Shown piece by piece: positions 7,236 to 14,657 of a stretch of DNA of 26,004 nucleotides. The stretch is taken from positions 1 to 26,004 of the forward strand of contig JAZKZE010000175.1 in assembly GCA_045612485.1 (NCBI GenBank), read 5' to 3'. Position 1 is the stretch's first letter. Each line of letters starts with the position of its first letter. The DNA is from RGIG5327 sp045612485. GTDB lineage: Bacteria; Verrucomicrobiota; Lentisphaeria; Victivallales; UBA1829. A program made the position numbers and the translations under genes. The notes beneath the pieces are model-generated. The model was not told the origin of the DNA, did not search any database, and saw only the letters and a list, made by a program, of their open reading frames with translations.

Positions 7236-7802
7236 TTACTGTCTGATATGGACTGTAAAGTTTACAATATCATCACCCTGCCCGAAATGAGTCCCGTAAT
7301 CATTGATCTCCAAACCGCCCTTTTTCTTCGTTCCATTTGCGTTTTTATTAACAGATTCTTCTTTTATTTCCTTATCATGTCCGTCACCGATCCTCTGATC
7401 TTTTCCGGCAGAACCGAAATCATACTTTCCCTTGTTGAAATAACCGGGACAGTTATAGATCATGGGGTTGCCGTACCCATCCACCACATAAAGCAAATCT
7501 GCATCCCCCGGAAACGGTCTGGTATTGGCACTTCTGAATTTCTCATCGAAATATTTTCCCAGCAGATCTGTGGAATCTTTTCTGAAGGAAAGAACAGCAG
7601 TCCCGCCGGTCTGCGGATAGTACCCATTATCCTTTTTGAATTTTTCCAGAGCCATTTCCACATATTTGATGGCGGCTGTGGTTTTTGTGTCGGAAGCTTT
7701 CCGCATAACAAGGGAACTTACTCCAACCGTCAAACCGGCAAGTATGGCAATAATAGCGACGACAGCAATGATCTCAATAAGGGTAAAAAATCTTTTTTTC
7801 AT
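7236..7802 (-). CDS. GspG/PulG-like type II secretion pseudopilin
   Basis: 188 aa. The start MKKRFFTLIEIIAVVAIIAILAGLTVGV carries a class III signal: short basic leader, cleavage expected before Phe6, Glu at mature position 5, and a hydrophobic helix. The following KTTAAIKYVEMALEKFKKDNGYYPQTGGTAVL matches the GspG pattern (helix, then DNGxYP), and the C-terminal VDGYGNPMIYNCPG is the D.WGnPy.Y-like block. It would be an inner-membrane protein processed by a prepilin peptidase and assembled into a pseudopilus. The longer frame to 7835 is rejected because GGAGCAGGAAAG precedes 7802. Its N-terminal DNA differs from that of the three pseudopilins further right, so it belongs to another subfamily. 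It stands alone with its own promoter and terminator. Confidence 0.88.
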   Translation of the reverse strand: MKKRFFTLIEIIAVVAIIAILAGLTVGVSSLVMRKASDTKTTAAIKYVEMALEKFKKDNGYYPQTGGTAVLSFRKDSTDLLGKYFDEKFRSANTRPFPGDADLLYVVDGYGNPMIYNCPGYFNKGKYDFGSAGKDQRIGDGHDKEIKEESVNKNANGTKKKGGLEINDYGTHFGQGDDIVNFTVHIRQ

Positions 7803-7849
7803 CTTTCCTGCTCCTTTTTTCAGGTAAAAACTCAATAGAGAATACTGTT

Positions 7850-7877
7850 ATTATAACGCATCAATGGAAAAATGCAA
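7850..7877 (-). promoter_or_regulatory. Strong sigma70-like promoter for the GspG-like pseudopilin
   Basis: On the minus strand TTGCAT (7877-7872), a 16-bp spacer and the consensus -10 TATAAT (7855-7850), about 48 bp before the start codon. Confidence 0.65.
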
Positions 7878-7897
7878 AGGAAAAAGAGAAAAATGAT

Positions 7898-7926
7898 TTG
7901 AAAAATCCTCTTTGAGAAGGTATTTT
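7898..7926 (+). promoter_or_regulatory. Candidate promoter for the 8003-10128 gene group
   Basis: TTGAAA (7898-7903), a 17-bp spacer and TATTTT (7921-7926), about 75 bp before the start at 8003. It is divergent from the pseudopilin promoter just to the left. Moderate match only. Confidence 0.35.
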
Positions 7927-8002
7927 TATTATCCCGGGAAGTCTTTCCGTGGAAAATAACGCATACTTGTTACATTCTTTATCAAAAAACGAAGGTGAAT
8001 TT

Positions 8003-8497
8003 ATGAGCGAAAAAAAATGCCCCTGTCTTTCAGGTAAAAATTATGCAGATTGCTGCGAAGGAATCATCAAAGGAACAAAGAAGGCTGAAACAGCAGAAGC
8101 ATTGATGCGTGCCAGATACAGTGCATACGCGGAAGCGGAAGTGGATTTCATTGTCAACTCCACCCACTCCAGCCAGAGAGAAAGCAATGACCGCGATGAG
8201 ATCCGCCGCTGGGCTGAAAAATCCGTATGGAAAGGTATTGAGATCCTGCGTACGGAAAAGGGCGGAAAGGATGATGAAACAGGTATTGTGGAATTCATTG
8301 CCCGCTATTCCGATAACGGCGTGGATATGGAACACCATGAGATCTCCGAATTCGTACGGGAAAAAGGCGAATGGACTTTCCTTGACGGAAAAATGGCTGC
8401 CCAGACCCCCTATGTGCGGGAAGAAGAAAAGATCGGCAGAAATGATCCCTGTCCCTGCGGAAGCGGTAAAAAATATAAAAAGTGCTGCGGCCGCTGA
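8003..8497 (+). CDS. ychJ: YchJ-family protein with two SEC-C zinc motifs
   Basis: 164 aa, cytoplasmic. The N-terminus carries CPCLSGKNYADCC (first SEC-C-like zinc site) followed by ALMRARYSAYAEAEVDFIVNSTH, the YchJ/NTF2-like middle domain. The C-terminus has the canonical CPCGSGKKYKKCCG. SEC-C motifs bind zinc and in SecA contact SecB; the role of YchJ proteins is not established, so none is assigned. The frame is open from 7949, but MSEKKCPC at 8003 has GAAGG at proper spacing and begins as family members do. It is followed after 29 bp by the YhcH-family gene in the same direction. Confidence 0.88.
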   Translation: MSEKKCPCLSGKNYADCCEGIIKGTKKAETAEALMRARYSAYAEAEVDFIVNSTHSSQRESNDRDEIRRWAEKSVWKGIEILRTEKGGKDDETGIVEFIARYSDNGVDMEHHEISEFVREKGEWTFLDGKMAAQTPYVREEEKIGRNDPCPCGSGKKYKKCCGR

Positions 8498-8526
8498 CCG
8501 TATCAAAACAGGAATAAGGAGCAAAA

Positions 8527-8991
8527 ATGATTTGTGACTCTCTGGATAAAATTTCCCTCTATACCAAAAGTGAAGCGGCAGAGAAGGCGGTGGAATTTGT
8601 CCGTTCCATCAATATCCATACTCCGGACGGACGCCATGAGCTTGGCGGAAAAATGTATGCAAATGTGATGACATACACCACAAAGGAGCGGAGCGTTGAA
8701 TTTCTGGAGATCCATGAAAAATATGTGGATCTGCAGGTGGTCATCGAAGGATGTGAAGCACTCTGTGCCTGTGAAAAGAGTTCACTTGAGCTTCATACTC
8801 CTTACAACGACGCAGAAGACTATGCGTTTCTCCACCCATCTGAAAAGAAACCCCTTTCCCGTCTGGAACTCATTCCGGGGATGTTTGCCATCTTTTTCCC
8901 CCATGACGCCCATATCGGACAGCGTGAAGGGAAAAACGGGGCAATGGAGATCAAAAAAGTTGTGGTGAAGATCCCTGTGGAGCTTATGTAA
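8527..8991 (+). CDS. YhcH/YjgK/YiaL family protein (DUF386; sugar anomerase-like)
   Basis: 154 aa, the normal family length. Family blocks present are the N-terminal MICDSLDKISLY, EFLEIHEKYVDLQVVIEG (the H..Y.D.Q block with metal-binding Glu/His) and MFAIFFPHDAHIGQ. The family is a cupin-like beta-barrel. Members include YhcH, reported as an N-acetylneuraminate anomerase, and EbgC, the beta-galactosidase small subunit, so a role in sugar anomer or ligand handling is plausible; the substrate is unknown. GGAG precedes the ATG. It lies between the YchJ-like gene and the glycosyltransferase, with gaps of about 30 bp each side, probably one transcript. Whether it serves the AGE epimerase at 2033 is speculation. 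Confidence 0.9.
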   Translation: MICDSLDKISLYTKSEAAEKAVEFVRSINIHTPDGRHELGGKMYANVMTYTTKERSVEFLEIHEKYVDLQVVIEGCEALCACEKSSLELHTPYNDAEDYAFLHPSEKKPLSRLELIPGMFAIFFPHDAHIGQREGKNGAMEIKKVVVKIPVELM

Positions 8992-9021
8992 AAACCCGCA
9001 GACAGGAATAAGGAAAGAAAT

Positions 9022-10128
9022 ATGGGACTGGAAATTATGATCCCGGAAGTGGGGGAGATACCCTTTACCGGAAAAGAGATCCTGAAAGAAAGCCAATGGC
9101 GGGATGGACTGATCGTCCGCACCCCCAACTGGCTGGGGGATTTTGTCATGTGTGTACCGTCGTTGATGGTACTCAGAAAACTTGTCCCGGCAAGCTGTGC
9201 CATAGCGGTCATCGCTCCGAAAGGTTTTGCTCCTGTCCTTGACGCTCTGGGCAATCTTGTCCAGATAAAGATCCTTCTTTCCGATGCCCACAGTTTCCCC
9301 GCCTTGCATGAATTCAAAAAGGTGCGTTCCTTCCATGCCGGTGCCGGGATACTTTTCAACAACTCTTTCCGGGATGCCCTCTGGATGAAACTTGCGGGCA
9401 TCCCCCGTCTTTACGGTGCAAAAGCAAGAAACCGTTCTTTCCTTTTGGAAAAAGCAATAGAGTTCCCCAAAAGGCAGGATCATATACCGAACAAGCCCCA
9501 TCAGGCGGCAAAATATCTGGCGATAGCGGAAATGCTGGGAGCGGAAAAGTGGGATGGAACGCTTCCGGAGCTTAATCTTTTCCCGGAACCGGAGATCTAT
9601 TCCGACAAGGTGCGTGCTGCTCTGGAAACGGAGGAACTCCTTGCCCTTGCCCCCGGAGCCATGTATGGAAGTGCCAAAAAGTATCCGGCAGAATATTATG
9701 CAGAAGTATGCAAAGATTTTCTCAAACGTCCGGGCAGTAAAGTTGTACTTCTTTCCGCAGGAAATGAGATAGAATCCGCCAGAGAAGCCATTGCCGGACT
9801 TCCGGAGGAAAAGGTCATTGATCTTGCCGGAAAAACCACGCTGGGCGAACTTATGCAGATCCTCCGCAAAGCAGAGATCTGTCTCGCCAATGACAGCGGA
9901 ACCATGCACTTATCCGCTCTTGCGGGTGGAAAGGGGATATGCGTATTCGGTTCCACCGATCCTGCGGCAACCTCCCCCATATCTTCCAAATGGCGTATTC
10001 TCTATGACAAGATGCCCTGTTCTCCCTGTTTCAAAAGAGTATGTCCCAAAGGGACAAAAGAGTGTCTGTATAAAGTACCGCCTTCTGCCGTTATTGCAGA
10101 AATGGAAAAAATGCTTGCAATACAGTAA
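9022..10128 (+). CDS. waaF: Glycosyltransferase family 9 protein, ADP-heptose:LPS heptosyltransferase II-like
   Basis: 368 aa. GT9 enzymes transfer heptose onto the inner core of lipopolysaccharide at the cytoplasmic face of the inner membrane. The N-terminal Rossmann half begins IVRTPNWLGDFVMCVPSLMVLRKL (the R.pNWlGD..m..P block). The linker has LALAPGAMYGSAKKYP. The C-terminal half shows AEICLANDSGTMHLSALAG and CVFGSTDPAATSP, then CSPCFKRVCPKGTKECLY, a typical C-terminal Cys-rich tail. A 30-residue extension precedes the first block. AAGGAAAG supports the start. It indicates an LPS-bearing diderm. waaF is the best subfamily match; a paralogous GT9 acting on another heptose cannot be excluded. 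Confidence 0.88.
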   Translation: MGLEIMIPEVGEIPFTGKEILKESQWRDGLIVRTPNWLGDFVMCVPSLMVLRKLVPASCAIAVIAPKGFAPVLDALGNLVQIKILLSDAHSFPALHEFKKVRSFHAGAGILFNNSFRDALWMKLAGIPRLYGAKARNRSFLLEKAIEFPKRQDHIPNKPHQAAKYLAIAEMLGAEKWDGTLPELNLFPEPEIYSDKVRAALETEELLALAPGAMYGSAKKYPAEYYAEVCKDFLKRPGSKVVLLSAGNEIESAREAIAGLPEEKVIDLAGKTTLGELMQILRKAEICLANDSGTMHLSALAGGKGICVFGSTDPAATSPISSKWRILYDKMPCSPCFKRVCPKGTKECLYKVPPSAVIAEMEKMLAIQ

Positions 10129-10141
10129 ATATATATGTTCC

Positions 10142-10160
10142 GGCAATATACCTTATTGCC
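10142..10160 (+). terminator. Possible weak terminator after the GT9 gene
   Basis: Perfect 7-bp dyad GGCAATA-TACCT-TATTGCC starting 14 bp after the stop, followed by TTCAGCTCTTTC rather than a clean T-run. Weak evidence. Confidence 0.35.
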
Positions 10161-10183
10161 TTCAGCTCTTTCAACAATATCAT
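10156..10183 (+). promoter_or_regulatory. Candidate promoter for the 789-aa glycosidase-like gene
   Basis: TTGCCT (10156-10161), a 16-bp spacer and TATCAT (10178-10183), 30 bp before the start codon. Its -35 overlaps the distal arm of the preceding hairpin. Confidence 0.35.
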
Positions 10184-10212
10184 TGAGTTATTCTAACACA
10201 GGTAAATGAATC

Positions 10213-12582
10213 ATGATTACTTTTGAAAATGATGTCATCGAAGTTGATTTTGCTTCTGAATGTGGAGGACTGCCCTCCCGCATCGCAGTAAAATATCCGG
10301 AAGGTACCCTTACCGTTTTTCATACTGAAACTTCCCCCCTTGTCATCAAACTTGCCGACGGCAGGATCGTTACCCCATTTCTGCCGGAAAATTATCCTGT
10401 TCTGATACAGGAGAAAACAGAGCTGAAAAGATATCATTTTGACCGTCTGGGATTCCGGGATCAATATGGAAAAACTGTGGAAGGCTATTATCTTTCTCTG
10501 CGGTATGAGTTTTATGATGACGGTACAACTTTCGTCCAATCCTTTTTTATCTCGGAAAACTATGAAAATCCTGCCGGCATCAACTCTTTCAAATATGAAT
10601 TTCCTCTTGATTTCAGTGATTTTTCACATGTGGAGATCCCTTACGGCGTGGATGCCAGTCTTGCCAGCAGAAGCGGAGAGGAAAATATCCCCTTCCACTC
10701 CTACACAGAAAAAGGAATCAAACAGAACTTCAATTTCAACTGTAAAAGGAAAAATGGTCTTGGCGGCTATTTTGAGATTTTTATGGAGGATGCAAGAAGC
10801 CTTGACCATACAGAAGAAAATAAAGCTACAGAAATAAAATGGAACGGGAATTCCCCCTGTATCAGCTGGGAATTTCAAAGTAAGGAAGCCGCCCCCGACC
10901 GCTGTTTTGTCTGGTCAAGTCTCAATTCCTGGGGATGGCTTTTTACGGCTCCCCCGAAAATGAGAAGAAATCCCCCGCTGCGGATGATCCATGTCATCGA
11001 CTATTTCCTCCACCGTATCCCGGCACCCCGTCTGGTGAAACTTATTGCAGATCAGGGAACGGATGTAGTCATCCTCCATGAAGAATGGAGAAGCGATGTG
11101 GAAGGAATGGCGTTCCCCCATGACCGGGAAAAATTACAGGCATTTATTGATGAAGCCCATAAACATGATATAAGGGTGTGTCTTTACATAAGAGGTAATA
11201 CGGAACTTACAACTGATGAAGATTACTGCGACTGGTTCCCTTTGTATCTGCGGCAGGATTATGACGGATTGTATGCGGATTTCGGCGGGGCATTGAATAT
11301 TCCCCACCGTCAGCATATCAAACAGCACTATCTCAAATACCGCCGTATCCGGGAAAATATAGGCAGACACGCTCTTTACTTTGCCCATTGCGGCAGACTT
11401 TCCTGCGGGATCGGACTTACCGGCAATCTTATTGACGGTTATACTTCCGGCGAAGGGGAAAGCGGTTCATTGGGAAAAGACCGTTTCCTGCATGAGTGTT
11501 TAAGCGGTTCCTTCCTGACTACCGGTTCTTTCTGGACGGCAGCCTTCCCCCGTTACGGTCACAAGGCGATGCTGCCTTTTATGGCATCCACAGGACAACC
11601 ACCTCATATCCCCCTGGGACATCAGTACCACACCTCCTCTCTTGCCCACCCCATGTGTCCAGGCTTGAATACATTGGCATTGCGTCCCCTGTGGAAGTTG
11701 TGGGCATTATTCCGGGACACAAGAGATGTGGAAATATACAATGATTTCAACTGTGTAAATGTTTTCACCAAAGATGATCCGGAAAAGACCGGGATATATC
11801 TAATGATCGACAAAAAGAGAGCTGTTGCCCTGCTTATCCTCTCCAATTTTGATTCTGAAACAAGAAATGTGAAAGTAAAGATCAACTGGGCGGCAACGGG
11901 ATTCTCTCCGGATAATAAGGAAACGTATCTTTTTACCCCCGATGAAAACAGCCCGGGAAAAGCCCTTCTCCAGATACCGGATCTGAAAGAATATTCTGTG
12001 ACCTTACCCTCCTGCTCCTGTGCCGGATTTCTCACGGGTTCTTCCAGTGCAATGCCAGGCAGGATAACGGAATTTGAGAAACCCTATCCGGCGCTTTCAC
12101 CGGAAGCGGAAGAACATCTTGCTGACGTAAAAAAACAGCAGGAACTGCGGAAAGGTGACTCGGAAGCAGGGCGTTATCCCTTTATCCGTGTTTATGTTCC
12201 CACCACCCACATCCCCTTTGTTTGCGGAAGAGCCTTCTATACCATTTACCATGAGATCGGACTTCTGGATGAAAATTTCAATTTCACAAGGAGAGGGTAT
12301 CTTACTCTTGACGGTTTTTCTGAAACAGCTCCATCCGATGATAAACTTCTCTGGTCACTGGCAAGTTCCCCCTGGCTTGATTTGAGAAAGATCTTTCCTG
12401 AAGGCGGACATCTGAAACTGGGCATCCGTTCCTGGAGTCCCTTGATGAAGGATACGTTTCACTCCCTTATTGAAGTAACCAGATCCCCGGTTCCGGAGGA
12501 AACGGCTCAGGCAGTCAAACTCATATTCTATAATGAGATCGAGCCGCAGAGAGGTCTTTTCCATTTTGAAGCGGATCTCTAA
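10213..12582 (+). CDS. Large cytoplasmic glycoside hydrolase-like protein, family unassigned
   Basis: 789 aa without a signal peptide. The apparent architecture is an N-terminal beta-rich sandwich (about 1-235, many aromatic beta strands), a central TIM-barrel-like part (about 255-560), and a C-terminal beta-rich tail. In the barrel part, VVILHEEWRS puts Glu290/Glu291 after a strand, VCLYIRGNTEL follows, and GLYADFGGA puts Asp356 at a strand end, as catalytic acids do in retaining glycosidases. A later segment LYFAHCGRLSCGIGLTGNLIDGYTSGEGES resembles the strand-end loops of alpha-galactosidase-clan enzymes. The family is not recognised and these residue roles are inferred. No phosphorylase or lyase motif was seen. 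A weak AGG lies about 11 bp upstream of the ATG. The Gfo/Idh/MocA and isomerase genes follow in the same direction. Confidence 0.85.
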   Translation: MITFENDVIEVDFASECGGLPSRIAVKYPEGTLTVFHTETSPLVIKLADGRIVTPFLPENYPVLIQEKTELKRYHFDRLGFRDQYGKTVEGYYLSLRYEFYDDGTTFVQSFFISENYENPAGINSFKYEFPLDFSDFSHVEIPYGVDASLASRSGEENIPFHSYTEKGIKQNFNFNCKRKNGLGGYFEIFMEDARSLDHTEENKATEIKWNGNSPCISWEFQSKEAAPDRCFVWSSLNSWGWLFTAPPKMRRNPPLRMIHVIDYFLHRIPAPRLVKLIADQGTDVVILHEEWRSDVEGMAFPHDREKLQAFIDEAHKHDIRVCLYIRGNTELTTDEDYCDWFPLYLRQDYDGLYADFGGALNIPHRQHIKQHYLKYRRIRENIGRHALYFAHCGRLSCGIGLTGNLIDGYTSGEGESGSLGKDRFLHECLSGSFLTTGSFWTAAFPRYGHKAMLPFMASTGQPPHIPLGHQYHTSSLAHPMCPGLNTLALRPLWKLWALFRDTRDVEIYNDFNCVNVFTKDDPEKTGIYLMIDKKRAVALLILSNFDSETRNVKVKINWAATGFSPDNKETYLFTPDENSPGKALLQIPDLKEYSVTLPSCSCAGFLTGSSSAMPGRITEFEKPYPALSPEAEEHLADVKKQQELRKGDSEAGRYPFIRVYVPTTHIPFVCGRAFYTIYHEIGLLDENFNFTRRGYLTLDGFSETAPSDDKLLWSLASSPWLDLRKIFPEGGHLKLGIRSWSPLMKDTFHSLIEVTRSPVPEETAQAVKLIFYNEIEPQRGLFHFEADL

Positions 12583-12624
12583 AGATTTGAAGGGAAAATT
12601 TTACAGTATATTACGGGAAAAAAA

Positions 12625-12675
12625 TATACATCATAATAAGGGAACAGGAAAAATCTTCTGTGCCCTTGATGTATA
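12625..12675. other. Long imperfect hairpin; terminator-like only on the minus strand
   Basis: TATACATC (12625-12632) pairs with 12668-12675, AAGGG (12638-12642) with CCCTT (12663-12667), and ACAG (12644-12647) with CTGT (12658-12661). One 5-nt bulge and one mismatch interrupt the stem, and the loop is 10 nt. On the minus strand it is followed by a run of seven T. On the plus strand, where all neighbouring genes lie, there is no T-tract. It could be an operator or leader structure for the gene at 12794. Confidence 0.55.
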
Positions 12676-12710
12676 ATTACAGAAAAAATATGTATTATAT
12701 CTTTTTTCTA

Positions 12711-12738
12711 TTGTAATTTCTGTAAAAAAGGTTATTGT
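12711..12738 (+). promoter_or_regulatory. Candidate promoter for the oxidoreductase-isomerase operon
   Basis: TTGTAA (12711-12716), a 16-bp spacer and TATTGT (12733-12738), 55 bp before the start. The -35 lies between the arms of a 9-bp inverted repeat TTACAGAAA / TTTCTGTAA (about 12677-12685 with 12717-12725), which could be a repressor site. Another -10-like TATTAT occurs at 12693-12698. Confidence 0.35.
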
Positions 12739-12793
12739 AATGGAGAATAATTAATAGATCATATCCTGAAATTCTGAACAAGGGGAGGAAAAT

Positions 12794-13789
12794 ATGTCAG
12801 TAAGATTTATTGTAGTTGGCTTTGGTTTCATGGGGCAGACTCATGCAGGAAATATTCTCAAGCACCCGGGTGCGGAACTTGCCGCTATTGTGGACCCCTA
12901 TCCCCCTACCGACCGCCTCGCTACGATCAGAGGCAATAAAAATACGGTAACTATTACAGCCGCCGATGTGAAAGAGATCCCCCATTACACCTCCATGGAG
13001 GAGGCCTTCCGGAAGGTGAAAGCGGATGCGGTGATCATTGCCCTGCCCACCCTTCTGCATTATTCGTCCGTCATGTACTGTCTGGAACAGGGCTTTCATG
13101 TCATGGTGGAAAAACCCTTTGCCATCAAAGAGGAAGAGTGCAGAAAAATGGTACAGGAGGCGGCAAAGAGAGAAAGACTTCTTGCCGTGGGCTATGTGGT
13201 ACGCTGCATGAAAGAATATATGATCCTCAAAAATTATATAGAAGAGGGTACTTACGGAAAACCGGAATTTATCATGTTCTCCCGTATTACCGGTGTACCT
13301 GCATGGGGCAACTGGAAAGATCCGGAATTCATCAAGGCTTCCGGAGGGGCATTGTTTGACCTCTTCTCCCACGATGCGGATATAACAAGATTCTGTCTTG
13401 GGGAACCTTCCGGGATCCTGCCGGATAAGATCGTCAGCAGAAAGTTCAACGGTAATATGGTTTCCGCCATCTTCCGTTATCCCACCTGCGATGTAAGGAT
13501 CGACAGCGGTTTTGTCACCCCCTCCCCCTACCCTTTCAACAGACACTTTTCCGCCTTCTTTGAAAAAGGCACACTTCTTTGTGAAGGTACCACTTTAAAA
13601 TTTATCACACAGGAAGGGATCAAACAGATCGACCTTGCCGATGATAATCCCTATTATACAGAACTTACCAATTTCATCACAGCCCTGGAAAGCGGCGATC
13701 ACAGTATCGTATGCACCGGAGCCGATGCCGCCCACTCCATCGAGTGCTGCAACCTTATTGCAAAAAAACTGGAAGAAGAAAGCAGATAA
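12794..13789 (+). CDS. Gfo/Idh/MocA family NAD(P)-dependent oxidoreductase
   Basis: 331 aa cytoplasmic dehydrogenase. The N-terminal Rossmann domain starts with the glycine motif GFGFMG (9-14). ADAVIIALPTLLHY is the usual strand before the nicotinamide site, and MVEKPFA gives the family EKP motif at 106-108. The C-terminal alpha/beta domain has GGALFDLFSHDADITRFCLG, with His193 in the position of the family's catalytic-region histidine (G....D.g.H..D). Members oxidise or epimerise sugars and cyclitols; the substrate is not determinable here. Strong AGGGGAGG before the ATG. It is followed after 29 bp by a TIM-barrel isomerase and then a second one, a combination typical of inositol, keto-sugar or uronate catabolic units. 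Confidence 0.93.
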   Translation: MSVRFIVVGFGFMGQTHAGNILKHPGAELAAIVDPYPPTDRLATIRGNKNTVTITAADVKEIPHYTSMEEAFRKVKADAVIIALPTLLHYSSVMYCLEQGFHVMVEKPFAIKEEECRKMVQEAAKRERLLAVGYVVRCMKEYMILKNYIEEGTYGKPEFIMFSRITGVPAWGNWKDPEFIKASGGALFDLFSHDADITRFCLGEPSGILPDKIVSRKFNGNMVSAIFRYPTCDVRIDSGFVTPSPYPFNRHFSAFFEKGTLLCEGTTLKFITQEGIKQIDLADDNPYYTELTNFITALESGDHSIVCTGADAAHSIECCNLIAKKLEEESR

Positions 13790-13818
13790 CTTTAACATAC
13801 ATAAAAAAAGGATCGAAA

Positions 13819-14616
13819 ATGAATTTAAGTATGATGTCCTGTATGATCGGTTGCGGGCTTCCCCCCTCCGAAACCATTGAAGCCGCCAAATATGCCGATA
13901 TTGATGCGGTGGACTGGATCACCTGTCACAATACCCCTGCAAAGGAGTTGAAAAAATTAAGCGATGATGCCGGATTGAAGATCGTTGCTTATACAGATTT
14001 TGCAACCAAATTCCAGAACGGGGAAGATGGCTGGGAAGATGAATACCGCACAATGTTTGACAATGCGGCAACTCTGGGAGCCCCGGTAGTGATGATCCCG
14101 CCTTTTGCCATCAAGGATAAAAGTCTTTCCGAAGCCTATAAACTGTGGAAAGAATACTATGTAAAGGCAACGGAAGAAGCAAAAAACTATCCCTTTACCC
14201 TGACATTGGAAAGCACCGGAATGGCAACAAGTCCCATTGTTACCGGCGAAGAAGTCCTGGAGATCCTTCAGGCTGCCCCCGGTCTGAAAGTCACCTTTGA
14301 TGAAGGCAATACCTCTACTGCCTGCGATCCGCTGAAAGCATACGCTCTTATCAAAGATTATGTCGTTCATTTCCACCTGAAAGACTGGCTCATCCATGAT
14401 GAACCCGCCGAAGGCACATTCCCCAACCGTGACGGCAGACACCGTGCCAACATCATTATCGGTGAAGGCGATCTGGATCTGAAGGCATTCTGGGATATTG
14501 TCACACCCGAACAGAAAAAGAATTGCTATGTCAATCTGGAAACCTTTGACTTTACCGGCAAAATGCCCAAAAAAGAGGCTATGAAAAAGGTTGCCGACCT
14601 TCTGAGAAACTGGTAA
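13819..14616 (+). CDS. Sugar phosphate isomerase/epimerase, xylose-isomerase-like TIM barrel
   Basis: 265 aa, AP endonuclease 2/xylose isomerase-like barrel. The four expected metal ligands are visible at strand ends: Glu131 (TLESTG), Asp161 (TFDEGN), His184/His186 (HFHLKDW) and Glu241 (NLETFD). The start at 13819 is preceded by AAAGGATCG; the frame extends back to 13711, but that part overlaps the upstream gene. IolE, IolI, TIM-barrel 3-dehydroshikimate dehydratases and D-psicose epimerases share this fold, so the precise reaction is open. The position right after the oxidoreductase suggests it acts on the oxidised (keto) product. Confidence 0.9.
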   Translation: MNLSMMSCMIGCGLPPSETIEAAKYADIDAVDWITCHNTPAKELKKLSDDAGLKIVAYTDFATKFQNGEDGWEDEYRTMFDNAATLGAPVVMIPPFAIKDKSLSEAYKLWKEYYVKATEEAKNYPFTLTLESTGMATSPIVTGEEVLEILQAAPGLKVTFDEGNTSTACDPLKAYALIKDYVVHFHLKDWLIHDEPAEGTFPNRDGRHRANIIIGEGDLDLKAFWDIVTPEQKKNCYVNLETFDFTGKMPKKEAMKKVADLLRNW

Positions 14617-14657
14617 GAATTTTCATCCGGAAATAAAAATAAAACAAGGAAAAAATC

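Noticed and set aside
12623..12637. Shared AATATACATCAT between the 12.6-kb hairpin and the pseudopilin leader
   Set aside because: Only 12 nt in A/T-rich DNA with no shared flanks; chance is a sufficient explanation.
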